Positions 44,580-53,324 of a stretch of 64,000 nucleotides of DNA are shown in pieces. The stretch comes from Claveliimonas bilis (lineage in GTDB: Bacteria; Bacillota; Clostridia; Lachnospirales; Lachnospiraceae), in the NCBI RefSeq assembly GCF_030296775.1, contig NZ_AP027742.1, forward strand, positions 930,001 to 994,000, read 5' to 3'. The notes below the pieces were generated by a model. That model ran no database searches, was not told the origin of the DNA, and was given only the letters and a program-made list of their open reading frames with translations. The position numbers were made by a program, and so were the translations under genes. The number at the start of each line of letters is the position of its first letter. Within the stretch, counting starts at the first letter, position 1.

Positions 44580-44886
44580 GAAAAAAGGAAATAAGAGAAA
44601 AAAGGTAAATCTATCTAAAAAAAGTTAAATGTCTTTAGGCGAAGCTGGCAGAAATCCAAGACTTTTTTCTATGTACTTCCGTCAACTTCATTTATTTGAT
44701 GGTTTTAGTATATAAGATAAATATGTCTAATCTGTGACACTCATCTAAAGAAAAAATGAAGATATCATAAGGAAGATCTAAACATTCTGAAGAAAGTCTA
44801 AATCAGGAATATTGCATGTCGGTCATTGAAAATTTTAAGGGAATGTTGTACGCTTGACAAAAGAAAAGATAGGAGGAAATATACCT

Positions 44887-45399
44887 ATGAAAAAACTTCT
44901 GATCGTAGTAGATATGCAAAATGATTTCGTGACAGGTGCGTTAGGGACGAAAGAGGCAGAAAAGATTGTTCCCAATGTAAAAGCAAGAATTGAAAGAGCA
45001 GAAAAGGAAGGATGGGATATTTGGTTTACAAAGGATACTCACGGGGAAGATTATCTTAAAACTCAGGAAGGGGCAAAATTGCCGGTAGAGCATTGTATCC
45101 GCGGGACAAAAGGATGGGAGATTATTGATGAGCTAAAGGGATATGCTGAACATGTGGCAGAGAAACCTTCTTTTGGAAGTGTGGATCTGGCAGAGGCAGT
45201 AAAGACCGGCGGATATGAAGAGGCAGAGCTGATCGGGCTTTGCACGGATATCTGTGTGGTGTCCAATGCTCTTCTTATCAAGGCAGTTTCTCCGGAACTT
45301 CCTGTGGCTGTTTCAAAGAACTGCTGTGCAGGGGTTACAGTCAAGACACATGAAGCGGCTATTCAGACTATGGAAATGTGTCAGATAGAAATTCGTTGA
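44887..45399 (+). CDS. Nicotinamidase-like cysteine hydrolase
   Basis: Predicted amidohydrolase of the isochorismatase fold. The 170-residue protein has catalytic Asp in VVDMQNDF and Cys in GLCTDICVVSN. Between them it has the Asp-His ... His metal site of nicotinamidases (KDTHGEDY ... PVEHCIRGT). Nicotinamidase (PncA) is therefore the best guess. The ATG at 44887 follows TAGGAGGAAAT. It differs from the hydrolase at 19837, which lacks the metal site. The stop codon overlaps the next promoter. Confidence 0.82.
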   Translation: MKKLLIVVDMQNDFVTGALGTKEAEKIVPNVKARIERAEKEGWDIWFTKDTHGEDYLKTQEGAKLPVEHCIRGTKGWEIIDELKGYAEHVAEKPSFGSVDLAEAVKTGGYEEAELIGLCTDICVVSNALLIKAVSPELPVAVSKNCCAGVTVKTHEAAIQTMEMCQIEIR

Positions 45400-45424
45400 C
45401 TTCCCCTTCGCCTTGTGATACACT
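45396..45424 (+). promoter_or_regulatory. Promoter of the PTS IIC-like gene
   Basis: TTGACT (45396-45401), overlapping the hydrolase stop codon, and TACACT (45419-45424) are spaced by 17 bases, with TGTGA forming an extended -10. Confidence 0.6.
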
Positions 45425-45487
45425 TTCCAAGTGACAAGACACATGTAAAAACATAAGTGTATTCAGAAGGATAAGGGAGAAGGTATT

Positions 45488-46552
45488 ATGGAAAAATTAA
45501 AAAAAGTATTGGACCGCATTTTCATTGACGGTTTAAGCGGAATGGCACAGGGGCTTTTTGCTACGCTTATCATAGGAACGATCGTGCAGCAGATCGGAAC
45601 TCTTATCGGCGGAAGCGTGGGAGATATGATCTTTGCCATCGGAAAGGTGGCAGCGTCCCTGACAGGAGCGGGGATCGGCGTCGGTGTGGCGGCAAAATTT
45701 AAGGAAGGCCAGCTCGTGACTGTATCTGCCGGTGTGGCAGGAATGGCAGGAGCATTTGCAAGCAATCTTCTTGCAGGGACAGTGCTTGTGGACGGAACGA
45801 TGGTATATTCAGGCCCGGGGGAACCTCTTGGAGCCTTTATTGCTGCCTATGTCGGCATCGTATTCGGACATATGGTATCCGGAAAGACAAAAGTAGAGAT
45901 TTTGGTAACACCTATCGTGACGATTGGAACAGGATCAGCAGTAGGTCTGCTTCTCGGCCCTCCGATCTCTCAGTTTATGACAGGCCTTGGCGCTATTATT
46001 AACTGGGGAACAGAGCAGCAGCCATTTTTAATGGGAATTATTGTATCTGTTCTGATGGGAATGATCCTTACCCTCCCTATCAGTTCAGCGGCCCTTGGGA
46101 TTATCCTCAATTTATCCGGGCTGGCAGCCGGAGCCGCAACGGTTGGATGTTGCTGCAATATGGTGGGATTTGCTGTGGCGAGCTACAGAGAAAATAAAGT
46201 TGGCGGACTTTTGGCCCAGGGAATCGGCACATCTATGCTTCAGGTGCCCAATATTGTAAGAAAACCGGTCATATGGCTTCCGGCAATCCTTTCCAGCGCA
46301 ATCCTTGGGCCTGTTGGAACAGTTGTGCTCCATATGACAAGCAATGCGACAGGGTCAGGAATGGGAACAGCAGGTCTGGTAGGACAGATCATGACCTGGC
46401 AGACTATGATCCAGACAGAACCGGCCAGTATAGTACTGATCAAGATCCTTTTGATCCAGATTCTTCTTCCGGCCGTGGTGACTCTGGCTATTTCAGAATT
46501 TATGCGCAGGCGGCAGTGGATCAAATTCGGAGATATGCAGCTTGACTTCTAG
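45488..46552 (+). CDS. PTS IIC-like membrane protein
   Basis: A 354-residue protein with about nine to ten hydrophobic segments, many glycine residues and the GxGVG-type repeats of the PTS_EIIC_2 family. No IIA or IIB domain is in the protein or next to it, and no phosphorylation site is present. It may therefore act as a facilitator or use PTS parts encoded elsewhere. AAGGGAGAAGG precedes the start. Substrate is unknown. Confidence 0.8.
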   Translation: MEKLKKVLDRIFIDGLSGMAQGLFATLIIGTIVQQIGTLIGGSVGDMIFAIGKVAASLTGAGIGVGVAAKFKEGQLVTVSAGVAGMAGAFASNLLAGTVLVDGTMVYSGPGEPLGAFIAAYVGIVFGHMVSGKTKVEILVTPIVTIGTGSAVGLLLGPPISQFMTGLGAIINWGTEQQPFLMGIIVSVLMGMILTLPISSAALGIILNLSGLAAGAATVGCCCNMVGFAVASYRENKVGGLLAQGIGTSMLQVPNIVRKPVIWLPAILSSAILGPVGTVVLHMTSNATGSGMGTAGLVGQIMTWQTMIQTEPASIVLIKILLIQILLPAVVTLAISEFMRRRQWIKFGDMQLDF

Positions 46553-46639
46553 CATAAGAACCCCTACAATATGTTAATAGATGAGAGGAGCCGGCGTGGC
46601 CGGAAACTACAGTATGACAAAATGTCAGGGGGTATACAT

Positions 46640-47164
46640 ATGACAGGAACTGGAATGATACATATTTATTATGGAGATGGAAAAGGAAAGACTACCGCGG
46701 CTATGGGGCAGGCAGTCCGGGCAGCGGGCAGCGGTCTGAAGGTTCTGGTATTCCAGTTTATGAAAGACAACAATTCTAATGAGAGAAAAGTGTTGGAACA
46801 GCTTCCCAATGTTACATGCCTGCCGGGAAAAAGACATGTCAAATTTTATAATCAGATGAACAGCAATGAAAAGGCCGAATATCGGCATTATAATACAAAG
46901 GCGCTGGATGAGATTGCCAAATTCTGTATCAATTTTGATGTTTTGATACTGGACGAAGCAGTGTGCGCGGCTGATCTTGGACTGTTAAGTGAAAAGAAAC
47001 TGATCCATTTCCTTCAGCATAAACCGCGCGGCCTGGAGGTAGTTATGACCGGACATCACGTATCAGATGAGCTTCTCCAGATAGCCAATTATGTAACGGA
47101 GATGACAAAGATCAAACATCCATACGATGAAGGGCGAACGGCAAGGGAAGGAATAGAATTTTAA
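46640..47164 (+). CDS. cobO: Cob(I)yrinic acid a,c-diamide adenosyltransferase
   Basis: Transfers the adenosyl group from ATP to cob(I)alamin or its precursors, giving the coenzyme form. The 174-residue protein has the CobA/BtuR P-loop GDGKGKTTAA near residue 12-21, the VLILDEAVCAADLGLL segment and the C-terminal MTKIKHPYDEGRTAREGIEF signature region. The start at 46640 follows CAGGGGGTATAC; earlier in-frame ATGs have no such site. No other cobalamin genes are adjacent, so it may serve salvage. Confidence 0.93.
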   Translation: MTGTGMIHIYYGDGKGKTTAAMGQAVRAAGSGLKVLVFQFMKDNNSNERKVLEQLPNVTCLPGKRHVKFYNQMNSNEKAEYRHYNTKALDEIAKFCINFDVLILDEAVCAADLGLLSEKKLIHFLQHKPRGLEVVMTGHHVSDELLQIANYVTEMTKIKHPYDEGRTAREGIEF

Positions 47165-47220
47165 TAATATTGGAAATGTGGCTTCTGCAATGAACTCTTT
47201 CTTAAATAAGTATGAACTCT

Positions 47221-47249
47221 ATGACAATGCTCTGAAATTATGATATAAT
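47221..47249 (+). promoter_or_regulatory. Promoter of the small alarmone synthetase gene
   Basis: ATGACA (47221-47226) and TATAAT (47244-47249) are spaced by 17 bases; TGA before TATAAT forms an extended -10. Confidence 0.7.
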
Positions 47250-47269
47250 ATTCAGGTAGGCAATGAGCC

Positions 47270-47974
47270 ATGCAGGAAAACAAAGATTTTGCGCTGACAT
47301 GGCGGGTGAAGGAGTACGGAAACAACATGGGAGCAACATTTAAGTATTATGAGGATGTGGACAGCTGGAAAACCATCATGTTTTTATATACGTCTGCCTT
47401 GAAGGAGGTAGGAACAAAGCTGGAAATCTTAAATGATGAGTTTCAGCATGTCCATCAGTATAATCCGATCGAACATATCAAGACAAGAATTAAAACGCCG
47501 GAAAGCATTGTAAAGAAATTAAAGCGTAACGGACATGAGACTTCCATTGAAAATATGGTAAAGTATGTGAATGACATTGCAGGCGTGCGTCTGATATGCT
47601 CTTTTACATCAGATATTTATAAACTGGCAGAAATGATAGGAAATCAAAGCGATCTGAAAGTCCTTTCTATTAAGGATTACATTAAAAATCCGAAGGAGAG
47701 CGGATATAAAAGCTATCATATGCTGGTATCTGTTCCGATTTTTCTATCCGACAGTGTGGTAGATACCAAGGTGGAAATTCAGATCCGTACCATTGCTATG
47801 GATTTCTGGGCGAGTCTGGAGCATAAGATATATTATAAATTTGAGGGAAATGCTCCGGAATATATCAGCCGGGATCTGAGGGAATGTGCAGAGATGGTGT
47901 CAACGCTGGATGAAAAGATGCTTTCGTTAAACGAAGCAATTCAGGCTTGTCTGGAAGAACAGTCAGGGACTTAG
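47270..47974 (+). CDS. Small alarmone synthetase (GTP pyrophosphokinase family)
   Basis: Predicted to make (p)ppGpp or related alarmones. The 234-residue protein has a RelA/SpoT synthetase domain without HD, TGS or ACT domains: the DIAGVRLIC motif near residue 104, the KESGYKSYHMLV loop near 143-154, and the catalytic VEIQIRTIAMDFWASLEHKIYYK near 170-192. An internal ATG at 47327 with AAGGAG upstream is an alternative start. An HD hydrolase that could oppose it is at 21337. A terminator overlaps its stop. Confidence 0.9.
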   Translation: MQENKDFALTWRVKEYGNNMGATFKYYEDVDSWKTIMFLYTSALKEVGTKLEILNDEFQHVHQYNPIEHIKTRIKTPESIVKKLKRNGHETSIENMVKYVNDIAGVRLICSFTSDIYKLAEMIGNQSDLKVLSIKDYIKNPKESGYKSYHMLVSVPIFLSDSVVDTKVEIQIRTIAMDFWASLEHKIYYKFEGNAPEYISRDLRECAEMVSTLDEKMLSLNEAIQACLEEQSGT

Positions 47975-48000
47975 GCAGTAGGCTTAGGTCCCTTTTATTT
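47966..48000 (+). terminator. Terminator overlapping the alarmone synthetase stop
   Basis: GGGACTTAGGC (from 47966) pairs with GCTTAGGTCCC (to 47992), with two G-U pairs, followed by TTTTATTT. The stop codon TAG lies inside the left arm. Confidence 0.8.
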
Positions 48001-48035
48001 GAGTAGATGCAGGAAGGAAGAGGAGAAGAGGGAAA

Positions 48036-48923
48036 ATGCTGAATGAAATAAGTGAGAAGAAAAAAGAGGTGCTGGTGCAGGGAATAGATGCTGTGGCCGG
48101 CAGTTTTATATTCGCCTTGGGAGTTAATGTGCTGATCACGCCCCTTGGTTTGTACAATGGAGGATTCATGGGAATCGCTCAGCTGCTCCGTACTTTTGTT
48201 GTACAGGTGATGCATGTGCCGGTGCCGGGCGGTTTGGATCTTTCCGGTCTTATTTACTTTATTATGAATATTCCGTTGTTTTATCTGGGATACCGGGTGT
48301 TGGGAAGGCAGTTTGCGGTAAAGACACTTATTACAGTTGCTATTCAGAGTATTTTCCTGATGATTATTCCCATTCCGGCGACTCCGGTAATTGACGATTA
48401 TCTGACATCGTGTATCATTGGAGGCATCGTTGCCGGAACAGGAACCGGACTTGTCCTTAGAGGAAGAAGTTCAGGCGGAGGACAGGACATTATCGGACTT
48501 TGCTGTACAAAAAAGTATCCGGGCTTCAGTGTGGGGCGTATTAATATTCTTATGAATATATTTGTATATATGATCTGTCTTTTTATGTTTAATATTGAAA
48601 TCGTTATTTATTCACTGATCTATACAACGATATTGTCCATAGCAATTGACAGGGTTCATATTCAAAATATCAATATGAGTGTTATGATCTTTACTAAAAA
48701 GACAGGCATCTCGAAAGCAGTTATGGAACAGCTCGGGAGAGGCGTGACGAATTGGGACGGTGAGGGAGCATATACGAATAAGACTTCCTATATTTTATTT
48801 GTAATGATATCCAAATATGAAGTGGGACAGATCAAGAGAATCGTACATAGTATTGATCCGGACGCATTTATGATCTTTACAGAAGGATGTGCAGTAGACG
48901 GAAACTTTGAAAAAAGGCTTTAG
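48036..48923 (+). CDS. YitT family membrane protein
   Basis: Predicted membrane protein of the YitT/DUF161 plus DUF2179 family; function unknown. The 295-residue protein has about six membrane segments in its first 200 residues. These include YNGGFMGIAQLL near residue 40 and the GRSSGGGQDIIG loop near 145. A soluble C-terminal DUF2179 domain carries MSVMIFTKKTGISKAVMEQLGRGVT. GAGGAGAAGAGGG precedes the start. The gene ends in a terminator that uses its own stop codon. Confidence 0.93.
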   Translation: MLNEISEKKKEVLVQGIDAVAGSFIFALGVNVLITPLGLYNGGFMGIAQLLRTFVVQVMHVPVPGGLDLSGLIYFIMNIPLFYLGYRVLGRQFAVKTLITVAIQSIFLMIIPIPATPVIDDYLTSCIIGGIVAGTGTGLVLRGRSSGGGQDIIGLCCTKKYPGFSVGRINILMNIFVYMICLFMFNIEIVIYSLIYTTILSIAIDRVHIQNINMSVMIFTKKTGISKAVMEQLGRGVTNWDGEGAYTNKTSYILFVMISKYEVGQIKRIVHSIDPDAFMIFTEGCAVDGNFEKRL

Positions 48924-48943
48924 CGGCAGCTAAGGTCTTTTTT
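48918..48943 (+). terminator. Terminator overlapping the yitT-like stop
   Basis: CTTTAGC (48918-48924) and GCTAAGG (48929-48935) form a 7-bp stem with loop GGCA, followed by TCTTTTTT. The stop codon TAG is within the left arm. Confidence 0.8.
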
Positions 48944-48959
48944 ACTTAACAGGAAATTT

Positions 48960-49030
48960 GCCGCTAAAGCGGCTGCACTCGGCATGAGAGTTGAGAGTTC
49001 CGAAAGCGGAACTCATTGCCCGCAGTGTAT
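48960..49030. repeat. Compact structured element before pstS
   Basis: GCCGC-TAAA-GCGGC (48960-48973) is followed by GAGTTCCG-AAAG-CGGAACTC (48995-49014). Flanking CACT..GGCA and TGCC..AGTG segments can pair around the second hairpin, making a nested structure of about 70 bases. It is not followed by a T-run. It could be a small RNA element, a processing site or a MITE remnant; only one copy is in the window. Confidence 0.4.
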
Positions 49031-49070
49031 ATTTTTTTCACCAGAGGGTATAATTTCTACAGGATAAATA

Positions 49071-49127
49071 ATTTTACGTAGATTTAACATTCGGCTGGTT
49101 TCAGATTTAACATTGGTCTTATATGAT
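49071..49127 (+). promoter_or_regulatory. PhoP-type promoter of the pst operon
   Basis: AGATTTAACATT occurs twice, at 49080-49091 and 49103-49114. A related ATTTTAC word at 49071 and a degenerate repeat near 49094 complete a ladder at 11-12-base steps, as in PhoP/PhoB boxes. TATGAT at 49122-49127 forms the -10 with no good -35, which fits activator-dependent initiation. phoP and phoR are encoded at the operon end. Confidence 0.65.
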
Positions 49128-49186
49128 AGCTACTGTCAAGGAAATACATACAAAATATTGCAGGAAACAAAAGGAGATTAAAAACT

Positions 49187-50107
49187 ATGAAAATGAAAAA
49201 GTTTATGGCAGTATTAGCAGTAGCAGGAATGATGACAGGAATGCTTGCAGGATGCGGAAGTTCTGATTCAAGCGAAGATACAAGCTCTGACAGCGGAAGC
49301 ACAGAAAGCACTTCTGAATGGGATGCAGCAAACGATATTACGATCGTATCCCGTGAAGACGGATCCGGTACAAGAGGAGCTTTCACAGAGCTGTTTGGTA
49401 TTGTGGAAGAAGTAGACGGCGAAGAAGTTGATATGACAACTGCAGATGCACAGATTACAAACAATACTTCTGTTATGATGACAACTGTTGCAGAGAATGA
49501 ATATGCTATCGGATATATTTCTCTTGGATCTCTTGATGACAGTGTAAAGGCTCTGAAGATTGACGGAGCAGAAGCAACAGCAGACAATGTTGTAAGCGGT
49601 GACTACAAAGTATCCAGACCATTTAACATTGCAGTAGCAAAAGATCTGAACAACGAAGTGGCAACTGACTTCATGAACTATATCATGAGCACAGAAGGAC
49701 AGGCAGTAGTAGAGGAAGAAGGATATATTCCGGTTGCAGATGTGGCAGCTTTTGAAGGAACACAGCCATCCGGAGATGCAGTAGTAGGCGGATCTTCTTC
49801 TGTATCACCTGTAATGGAAAAACTGATCGAGGCATACAAAGAAGTAAATCCGAATGCAAATATTGAGCTTCAGACATCTGATTCTACAACGGGTATGACA
49901 AACACAATTGAAGGAAGCTATGACATCGGTATGGCATCCAGAGAGCTGAAAGAAGATGAAGCTTCCCAGCTTGATGCTACAGTAATGGCAACTGACGGAA
50001 TTGCTGTAATCGTAAACAACAACAATCCTACAGAAGATATGACATCTGATCAGGTAAAATCTATTTACACAGGTGAAGTTTACTCCTGGGATGAAATTGC
50101 AGAATAA
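49187..50107 (+). CDS. pstS: Phosphate-binding lipoprotein PstS (circularly permuted)
   Basis: Extracytoplasmic phosphate receptor. The lipobox LAGC gives lipidated Cys23, and an acidic Ser-rich linker extends to about residue 45. The order of motifs is changed from classical PstS. The SREDGSGTRGAF segment, normally in the second half, comes first (residues 55-66). The GGSSSVSPVMEKL segment, normally N-terminal, is at 201-213, followed by TTGMTNTI, DIGMASREL and DGIAVIVNNNNP. The protein ends at YSWDEIAE, exactly where classical PstS continues into the region found here at the start. All ligand loops are kept, so function is probably normal. It is followed by pstC after 31 bases. Confidence 0.9.
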   Translation: MKMKKFMAVLAVAGMMTGMLAGCGSSDSSEDTSSDSGSTESTSEWDAANDITIVSREDGSGTRGAFTELFGIVEEVDGEEVDMTTADAQITNNTSVMMTTVAENEYAIGYISLGSLDDSVKALKIDGAEATADNVVSGDYKVSRPFNIAVAKDLNNEVATDFMNYIMSTEGQAVVEEEGYIPVADVAAFEGTQPSGDAVVGGSSSVSPVMEKLIEAYKEVNPNANIELQTSDSTTGMTNTIEGSYDIGMASRELKEDEASQLDATVMATDGIAVIVNNNNPTEDMTSDQVKSIYTGEVYSWDEIAE

Positions 50108-50138
50108 TCTTACAGTAGGATAAGAGGAAAAAGAGAAA

Positions 50139-51032
50139 ATGAAATCGAAAGCATGGACTGAAAAATTCATGCAGGGAGTGTTCTTAGTTGCCGCCTGCGC
50201 TTCGGTGCTGGCGGTAGCTCTCATTTGTATCTTCTTGTTCGCAAATGGCGTCCCTGCAATTCAAGAAATAGGATTTGTAAAATTTATAACAGGCGATATC
50301 TGGCGTCCCAATAATAATCTGTTCGGAATTCTGCCCATGATTGTCGGCAGTCTCTATGTAACAGCCGGAGCTATTATCTTTGGTGTCCCGATTGGGATTC
50401 TGACTTCTGTATTTATGGCAATGTACTGCCCGAAACAGATTTACAGACCGCTTAAAGCGGCGACAGAGCTGCTGGCAGGTATCCCTTCTGTTGTGTATGG
50501 CTTTTTCGGCCTGGTAGTTGTTGTACCGCTGATCCGTGACTTCGGACAGGTACTTAAAAGAGCGGGCCTGGTAGACCGCTCGGGAGATGGAAACAGTATC
50601 CTGACAACATCTCTGATTCTTGGCATGATGATCCTTCCGACGATTATTGGAACCACAGAAAGCGCTATGCGGGCAGTGCCGGAGCACTATTATGAAGGAT
50701 CTCTTGCTCTTGGCGCAACAAAGGAAAGAAGTATCTTCCGTGTGATCATTCCGGCGGCAAAGTCAGGTGTGGTTGCAGGCATCGTATTGGGGATCGGACG
50801 CGCCATCGGTGAGACTATGGCGGTTATTATGATTGTTGGAAATCAGCCGAGATTTGCAGAAAGTATCCTTCAGGGTATCCGTACTCTGACCGGAAATATC
50901 GTACTGGAGATGGGATATGCAACAGATCTTCACAGAGAGGCACTAATTGCCACAGGAGTGGTACTGTTTGTGTTTATCCTTATCATCAACTTCAGCGTTG
51001 CATTACTGAAGAGGGGGGCCGATCATGAGTAA
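50139..51032 (+). CDS. pstC: Phosphate ABC transporter permease PstC
   Basis: Membrane channel subunit of the phosphate importer. The 297-residue protein has six membrane segments, the AGIPSVVYGFFGL motif near residue 111-123, and the ATPase-contact loop EGSLALGATKERSIFRVIIPAAKSG-like near 188-210. AGAGGAAAAAG precedes the start. The stop overlaps the pstA start by eight bases. Confidence 0.96.
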   Translation: MKSKAWTEKFMQGVFLVAACASVLAVALICIFLFANGVPAIQEIGFVKFITGDIWRPNNNLFGILPMIVGSLYVTAGAIIFGVPIGILTSVFMAMYCPKQIYRPLKAATELLAGIPSVVYGFFGLVVVVPLIRDFGQVLKRAGLVDRSGDGNSILTTSLILGMMILPTIIGTTESAMRAVPEHYYEGSLALGATKERSIFRVIIPAAKSGVVAGIVLGIGRAIGETMAVIMIVGNQPRFAESILQGIRTLTGNIVLEMGYATDLHREALIATGVVLFVFILIINFSVALLKRGADHE

Positions 51033-51885
51033 TAAGACAACCATAGGCGATAAATTAAAAACATATATGAAACATCCGGGCTCTTTTGTTGTGTTGCTGC
51101 TGGTGCTGTTGGGAGCTTTCATTACCTTTGCTGTTTTACTTTTCTTAATCGCATATATTTTGCTCAATGGTCTGCCGCACATTACACCGTCTCTGTTTTC
51201 ACTTCATTATACATCGGAAAATGCTTCGGTTGTGCCGGCTTTGATCAATACCGTTATTATGACACTGCTCTCCCTGCTGATTGCGGTTCCTTTCGGAATT
51301 TTCTCGGCAATCTTTCTTGTTGAGTATGCAGGAAGAGGAAACAAATTTGTAGAAATTATTCGTCTTACTACAGAGACACTTTCCGGTATTCCTTCTATCG
51401 TATATGGTCTGTTCGGTATGCTGTTCTTTGTTAATACGCTCGGGTGGGGATTTTCCCTTTTGGCAGGAGCATTTACATTGTCCATCATGATTCTTCCTCT
51501 GATCATGCGTACCACGGAAGAAGCGCTTAAAGCGGTGCCGGACTCTTATCGTGAAGGAAGCTTCGGGCTTGGGGCAGGAAAACTGCGTACCGTCTTCCGT
51601 ATTGTGCTTCCGTCAGCGATTCCCGGAATCCTGGCAGGAGTTATCCTGGCAATCGGACGTATCGTGGGCGAGACAGCAGCATTGATCTATACAGCAGGAA
51701 CCGTTGCCCAGATTCCTTCCAGTGTGTTCGGATCCGGGCGTACCCTTGCAGTTCATATGTATAATTTGTCCAGCGAAGGTCTTTACATGGATCAGGCATA
51801 CGCTACGGCGGTTATACTGCTGGTTCTTGTAGTGGGTATTAATGCGTTATCGAGCGTGATTGCGCGAAAACTGACAAAAGCATAG
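51025..51885 (+). CDS. pstA: Phosphate ABC transporter permease PstA
   Basis: Second channel subunit, 286 residues with six membrane segments. The paired motif [13 protein letters not shown] lies near residue 120-132 and [20 protein letters not shown] near 177-196, mirroring PstC. GAGGGGGGCC in the pstC end serves as ribosome site. It continues directly into pstB. Confidence 0.96.
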   Translation: MSNKTTIGDKLKTYMKHPGSFVVLLLVLLGAFITFAVLLFLIAYILLNGLPHITPSLFSLHYTSENASVVPALINTVIMTLLSLLIAVPFGIFSAIFLVEYAGRGNKFVEIIRLTTETLSGIPSIVYGLFGMLFFVNTLGWGFSLLAGAFTLSIMILPLIMRTTEEALKAVPDSYREGSFGLGAGKLRTVFRIVLPSAIPGILAGVILAIGRIVGETAALIYTAGTVAQIPSSVFGSGRTLAVHMYNLSSEGLYMDQAYATAVILLVLVVGINALSSVIARKLTKA

Positions 51886-51898
51886 AAAGGGAATGGAA

Positions 51899-52648
51899 AT
51901 GGGAAAGATAAGTATTAAAAATGTCGATCTGCATTACGGGGATTTTAAAGCCCTCAAAAATATAAATCTGGAAATTGAAGCCAATAAGATCACTGCATTT
52001 ATCGGGCCTTCCGGCTGTGGTAAATCTACGTTGCTGAAATCCATCAACCGTATGAACGACCTGGTAGAGGGATGCCGTATTGACGGAGAAATCCTTTTGG
52101 ACGGACAGAATATTTTTAAAGGGATGGATGTGAACCTTTTGAGAAAGCGTGTGGGAATGGTATTCCAGAAGCCGAATCCCTTCCCCATGAGCATCTATGA
52201 CAATATTGCTTTTGGCCCCAGAACACATGGGATACATTCCAAGGCGAAACTGGATGATATTGTAGAAAAATCTCTGCGCAATGCCGCAATCTGGGAAGAA
52301 TGTAAAGACAGACTGAAAAAGAGTGCATTGGGAATGTCGGGAGGCCAGCAGCAGAGACTTTGCATTGCAAGAGCTCTTGCAGTGGAACCGGAGGTGCTTC
52401 TGATGGATGAGCCGACTTCCGCTCTGGATCCGATTTCTACATCTAAAATAGAAGATCTTGCGATGGAACTGAAAAAGGATTATACTATTGTTATGGTAAC
52501 TCACAATATGCAGCAGGCAGTACGTGTATCGGATAATACTGCATTCTTCCTGCTGGGTGAAGTCATTGAATACAATGATACAGAGAAATTGTTCTCAATT
52601 CCTTCTGATAAGAGAACAGAAGACTATATCACAGGGAGGTTTGGATAG
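51899..52648 (+). CDS. pstB: Phosphate ABC transporter ATPase PstB
   Basis: Energises phosphate uptake. The 249-residue ATPase has Walker [10 protein letters not shown], signature [16 protein letters not shown], Walker [17 protein letters not shown] and switch histidine [10 protein letters not shown]. The start at 51899 is spaced better from AAAGGGA than an in-frame ATG at 51893. It is followed by phoU after three bases. Confidence 0.96.
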   Translation: MGKISIKNVDLHYGDFKALKNINLEIEANKITAFIGPSGCGKSTLLKSINRMNDLVEGCRIDGEILLDGQNIFKGMDVNLLRKRVGMVFQKPNPFPMSIYDNIAFGPRTHGIHSKAKLDDIVEKSLRNAAIWEECKDRLKKSALGMSGGQQQRLCIARALAVEPEVLLMDEPTSALDPISTSKIEDLAMELKKDYTIVMVTHNMQQAVRVSDNTAFFLLGEVIEYNDTEKLFSIPSDKRTEDYITGRFG

Positions 52649-52651
52649 GAT

Positions 52652-53308
52652 ATGCGTAATAAATTTGATATGCAGCTTGAGATTCTTAATGAACAGCTTA
52701 CTCACATGGGAGAGCTGTGCGAGCTTGCCATCAACAGGGTAACAAAAGCGTTGGTGGAAGGCAGCGTAGAACAGGCAAAAAAGATTATGAGTGCCGATGA
52801 GAGCATCGATCAGATGGAAAAGGATATAGAGCGCCTCTGCCTGAAGCTTCTTCTGCAGCAGCAGCCGGTGGCAAGAGATCTTCGTCAGATTTCTGCAGCC
52901 CTTAAAATGATCACAGACATGGAACGTATTGGAGACCAGACAGCTGATATCGCAGAAATCATCATTTCTGCCGGAATGTCCGAGGCGGGAGATGTTAAGA
53001 AAATCGAGGAGATGTCTGCAGGCGTGGCTAAGATGGTGAATGACAGCGTATCTGCATATGTAGACCGTGATCTGGAGCTGGCAAGAAAGGTAATGGACGC
53101 AGATGACAGGATTGATGCACTGTTTGATGAAATTCGCACAAAAGTCATTAACCTGATCGCTGAAGGAAACCGCGGAGAGCAGGGAGTAGATCTGATCATG
53201 ATCGCAAAATATCTGGAGCGTATCGGTGATCATGCGACCAACATTGCAGAGTGGGTTGAATTTTCCATTACCGGTATTCACAAAGGAATGCAGACTGTTG
53301 AGTCATAA
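52652..53308 (+). CDS. phoU: Phosphate signalling protein PhoU
   Basis: Links the Pst importer to the PhoR kinase. The 218-residue, all-helical protein has two similar three-helix halves, each with the metal-binding E/D-rich pattern (KMITDMERIGDQTADIAE and KYLERIGDHATNIAEW). GGGAGG in the pstB end provides the ribosome site. Its place between pstB and the two-component pair is the standard one. Confidence 0.96.
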   Translation: MRNKFDMQLEILNEQLTHMGELCELAINRVTKALVEGSVEQAKKIMSADESIDQMEKDIERLCLKLLLQQQPVARDLRQISAALKMITDMERIGDQTADIAEIIISAGMSEAGDVKKIEEMSAGVAKMVNDSVSAYVDRDLELARKVMDADDRIDALFDEIRTKVINLIAEGNRGEQGVDLIMIAKYLERIGDHATNIAEWVEFSITGIHKGMQTVES

Positions 53309-53324
53309 ATAGAGGAGAAAACGG

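Noticed and set aside
44641-44886. Repeated TCTAA words as an operator before the nicotinamidase-like gene
   Set aside because: Spacing is irregular and the region is very AT-rich, so chance is a good explanation.
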